This document shows positions 61,732 to 64,000 of a stretch of 64,000 bases of DNA, one piece after another. Made by a program: the position numbers and the translations under genes. The notes under the pieces were generated by a model. It had not been told where the DNA came from and did no database searches. It worked only from the letters and a program-made list of their open reading frames with translations. Position 1 is the first letter of the stretch, and every line of letters begins with the position of its first letter. Source of the stretch: Eustoma russellianum (Eukaryota; Streptophyta; Magnoliopsida; Gentianales; Gentianaceae); assembly GCA_036186865.1 (NCBI GenBank), contig AP025053.1, positions 8,326,660-8,390,659 of the forward strand, given 5' to 3'.

Positions 61732-62895
61732 TGTGAATTAAGCCTTGGAGATAATATTGCACATGTGTCACCATCTTCATCATCAAGTCCAAGTGTCTTC
61801 GCATCATTGGTTGGCCTTGTACACTTGTCAAAATAAGACAACATAATTGGTCCACCTTGGAAACACCTAGTTGGCCGAAAATTCCACCTTGGAACGTCTC
61901 ATTTATCCTTTGCAAAATGTAGATAATATGAAGAAGATAATACCTCAACTTCTTGGCATAAACATAGGACATGCGAGGCTGACTTTTCTTGGATAAAAAC
62001 AACTCAAAATCAGCTCCAAAACAGCCTTAGTAGCCGTTAGGTTCAAATTGGAAATTCCAAGTAATAATCTTGATTATTCTTTGTAAAATGAAGATAATAA
62101 GAGAGAATAATACCATCCAAATATCCTCAAATTCAAGCACAATAATAGGACATGTGAAGTCTTTATTTGACTTCAAAAAATTTGATAAGAACACCAAGTA
62201 GCTGTTGGCTACACTTTTGAAATATCCTAGTTGGCAAATTTTGCCAACTAGCTCCTTTTTGATTTGTCCACTTGTCACCAAGATATAAAATGAGTACACC
62301 AATATTTCCACCTTTAGCACCTTCACAACCTCTGAAAATGATGAATAATAACCTCCAACAACATATAAAATAGAGTCTTCAAGATAGAAATAGAATGTGA
62401 CATCTCAAATCGTCACATATCCAGCTATAGTCAATAATATCATCATGTGAGAGAATAAGATAAAGAATCACCATATAATCTTCAAATTAATAATAACTCA
62501 GATCCAGAATGAAGATAATAATATGCTCAAGAGATTCCTTGAGTGAAAATACCAAAAATACCCTTAGGGGTGAAATGACCAAAATGCCCCTGGTATGAGA
62601 AATCTCCAGAAATGATCCAGATGGTCAGAAATAATCATGATATCACCTTTGTCATGATAAATAGTATAAGAATACATCATTGAAACATTTTCACCATGTG
62701 ATGTTCCTACAAGACTCAAAATTCCAATTTTGCGTTTTTTGGTAAGTTGTAGAAACTTTCAAGGCACGTTAATCACAATACATTTAAAATCACCAAAAAC
62801 ACATAATATTCATATAATGAACATGTATAAATCATATACAAATGAAAACAACCAATTTATCACATTTTAGAAGATTATTTCTAAAAACCCTTGAC

Positions 62896-63098
62896 ATCGA
62901 TCGATCGAAGTTCCTCAGCTTCAGAGATCGATGTCTCACAGTAAGGTTCAAAATTTGTCTCTGACCTACATCGATCGATCTAAGTGAGGGATCGATGTAC
63001 ATCGATCGATCATTGTGTCTCAGGTTTAGAGATCGATGTCTCACCGTAAGGTCTTGAACTTTCATTGTCTTACGTGGATCGATCGATGTGAGAGATCT
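62896..63098 (-). promoter_or_regulatory. ATCGAT palindrome cluster in Y 5' LTR
   Basis: Eleven ATCGAT sites (overlaps counted) within about 205 bases, arranged as ATCGATCGAT doublets separated by GAGATCGATGTCTCAC-type units. Near-identical to the 3' LTR cluster. Confidence 0.65.
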
Positions 63099-63207
63099 AT
63101 GTACACTTTTTCAACTTTTAATCACATATAACACCATTTGTGACATTTTTAAGTATTCACCACTTAAAATCATGACTTTGAAAATTATCCAAACATATTT
63201 CTCAACA

Positions 63208-64000
63208 ATGGAAACTTAGAATGAAACACTTTCTTATGGCTATTGATATAGACTTGTGGTCCATTATAGAAGATGGTCCTTTTATTCCTTCTAAGTTATC
63301 CACGATTGATGGTGTCATATTAGAAGTCGTAAAACCGAAACAAGAATATACTAGTGATGACAAAAAGAAATTAAGTATGAATGCTAGAGTCATGCAACTT
63401 CTTTTAAATGGTTTGAGTAAAAGTGAATCGAGTTATATGTCAAATTGCTTTGTGCCCAAGAAATATGGAGAATTCTTGAACTGAAACACGAAGGCACAGT
63501 CAAGTTAAGAAGTCCAAAATAAACATGCTTATGTCTACTCTTGAGTCTTTCAGGTTATTACCAAACGAATCTATTGTTAATATGGACTTACGTTTGACTA
63601 ACATTTACAACTCTCTTGAGTCTCTTGGAAAAGCTTTCTCTACACAGGAAAAGGTACAATAAGTGATAAGAAGCCTCCCATCCGAATGGGACCCCAAAGT
63701 CACAGCGATTGAGGAAAGTAAAGAAACAAGTAAATAGAAACAGAGAAATGGTATTAGATGGAAAAAGAGAATGAAATATTTTTACGCTTTCTATGGATGG
63801 TATGTTAGATGCTAAAGTAAAATATTTTATGTAAAATGAACCCAATGTGAATTTATGGCATAGATGGTTATGACACATTGGCATCTCAACTTTTGAGAAA
63901 CTTCAACAAAAGAATCTAGTACGGGGATTGCCTGAACTTGATTTAGACAACTTTAAGTTGTGTGAATCTTGTATTAAAGGCAAACAAACACGCGAGTCAC
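63208..64000 (+). pseudogene. X continued: gag fused to pol by deletion
   Basis: Resumes X's Gag after Y with KLRMKHFLMAIDIDLWSIIEDG, then EYTSDDKKKLSMNARVMQL and LPSEWDPKVTAIEES. Near 63735 the text jumps to the GAG-pre-integrase part of pol (VLDGKRE, FTLSMDGMLDAK, NEPNVNLWHRWL, ESCIKGKQTRES), so about 1.6 kb of gag, linker and protease is missing compared with C. Stops are present (for example near 63661 and 63832). The element runs off the window. Confidence 0.85.

Larger units (their letters stand above)
49624..63207 (-). mobile_element. Y: full-length minus-strand Sirevirus, S family
   Basis: LTRs 49624-52205 (3') and 60643-63207 (5') start TGTTGGACC and end CTCAACA on the plus strand. 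The target duplication is ATAGA (49619-49623) and ATGGA (63208-63212), one change apart, within X's gag. Without solo LTR Z it is about 11.0 kb. The interior shows Gag, protease, integrase, RT and RNase H on the minus strand, plus repeated polypurine tracts. Its LTRs are the same family as S1, S2 and Z. Its genes are decayed. Confidence 0.92.
60643..63207 (-). repeat. Y 5' LTR
   Basis: 2,565 bases in reverse orientation, matching the 3' LTR at 49624-52205. Reversed TATA box CTATTTATAG at 61722-61731. The ATCGAT cluster at about 62896-63098 holds eleven overlapping ATCGAT sites by eye. Open frames inside are shared by other S LTRs and are not genes. Confidence 0.9.

Overview
The window is plant nuclear DNA, most likely from an AT-rich eudicot. 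It is made almost wholly of LTR retrotransposons nested in one another. No host gene, rRNA, tRNA gene or CRISPR array could be supported. Evidence for a plant is the element types: Ty1/copia Sireviruses (long LTRs, repeated polypurine tracts, CCHC Gag) and Ty3/gypsy chromoviruses of Tekay/Del type (4-kb LTRs, C-terminal chromodomain-like segment). Both are primed by a tRNA-iMet-type site (TGGTATCAGAGC). The species cannot be named from sequence alone.

Layout, left to right. (1) 1-2554: decayed Ty3/gypsy element G1, minus strand, with gag, protease and the start of RT. (2) 2555-5770: T1, a 594-bp LTR with a primer-binding site, followed by an interior with no recognisable gene. (3) 5771-16250: Sirevirus LTRs of family S (about 2.57 kb). 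One LTR is inserted in another, and the right half is then tandemly amplified. (4) 16251-17047: an inverted S-LTR piece. (5) 17048-19104: copia pol fragment A. (6) 19105-48152: gypsy element B, of which only the 5' LTR, primer site and a short leader are seen. Its LTR is split by Sirevirus C (20822-45757, TSD TTTGA). C is itself split by gypsy element D (29239-42645, TSD GAGTG), and D's 5' LTR carries a hAT-like MITE (31334-31642, TSD GTAGCAGA). (7) 48153-49623 and 63208-64000: Sirevirus X, deleted and split by Y. (8) 49624-63207: Y, a full-length minus-strand Sirevirus of family S (TSD ATGGA/ATAGA). Its pol is interrupted by Z, a solo S LTR (54075-56646, TSD TATCC).

All element genes are damaged by stops, frameshifts or deletions, but the domain order is readable. 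In copia it is Gag, protease, integrase, RT, RNase H. In gypsy it is Gag, protease, RT, RNase H, integrase, chromodomain. These proteins would form particles, reverse-transcribe element RNA and integrate the copy.

The most striking observation is in the gypsy elements. D carries two short intervening sequences with consensus GT-AG borders, at the Gag/protease boundary and inside RT. Removing them reconnects conserved protein sequence. G1, which is much diverged, has intervening sequences at the same two codon positions. In both elements an in-frame stop lies just inside intron 1. Unspliced RNA would therefore give Gag alone and spliced RNA would give Gag-Pol, a splicing-based expression switch. 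Other leads are a tandem array grown from a nested LTR insertion and dense ATCGAT palindrome clusters in every S LTR that retains its 5' part.
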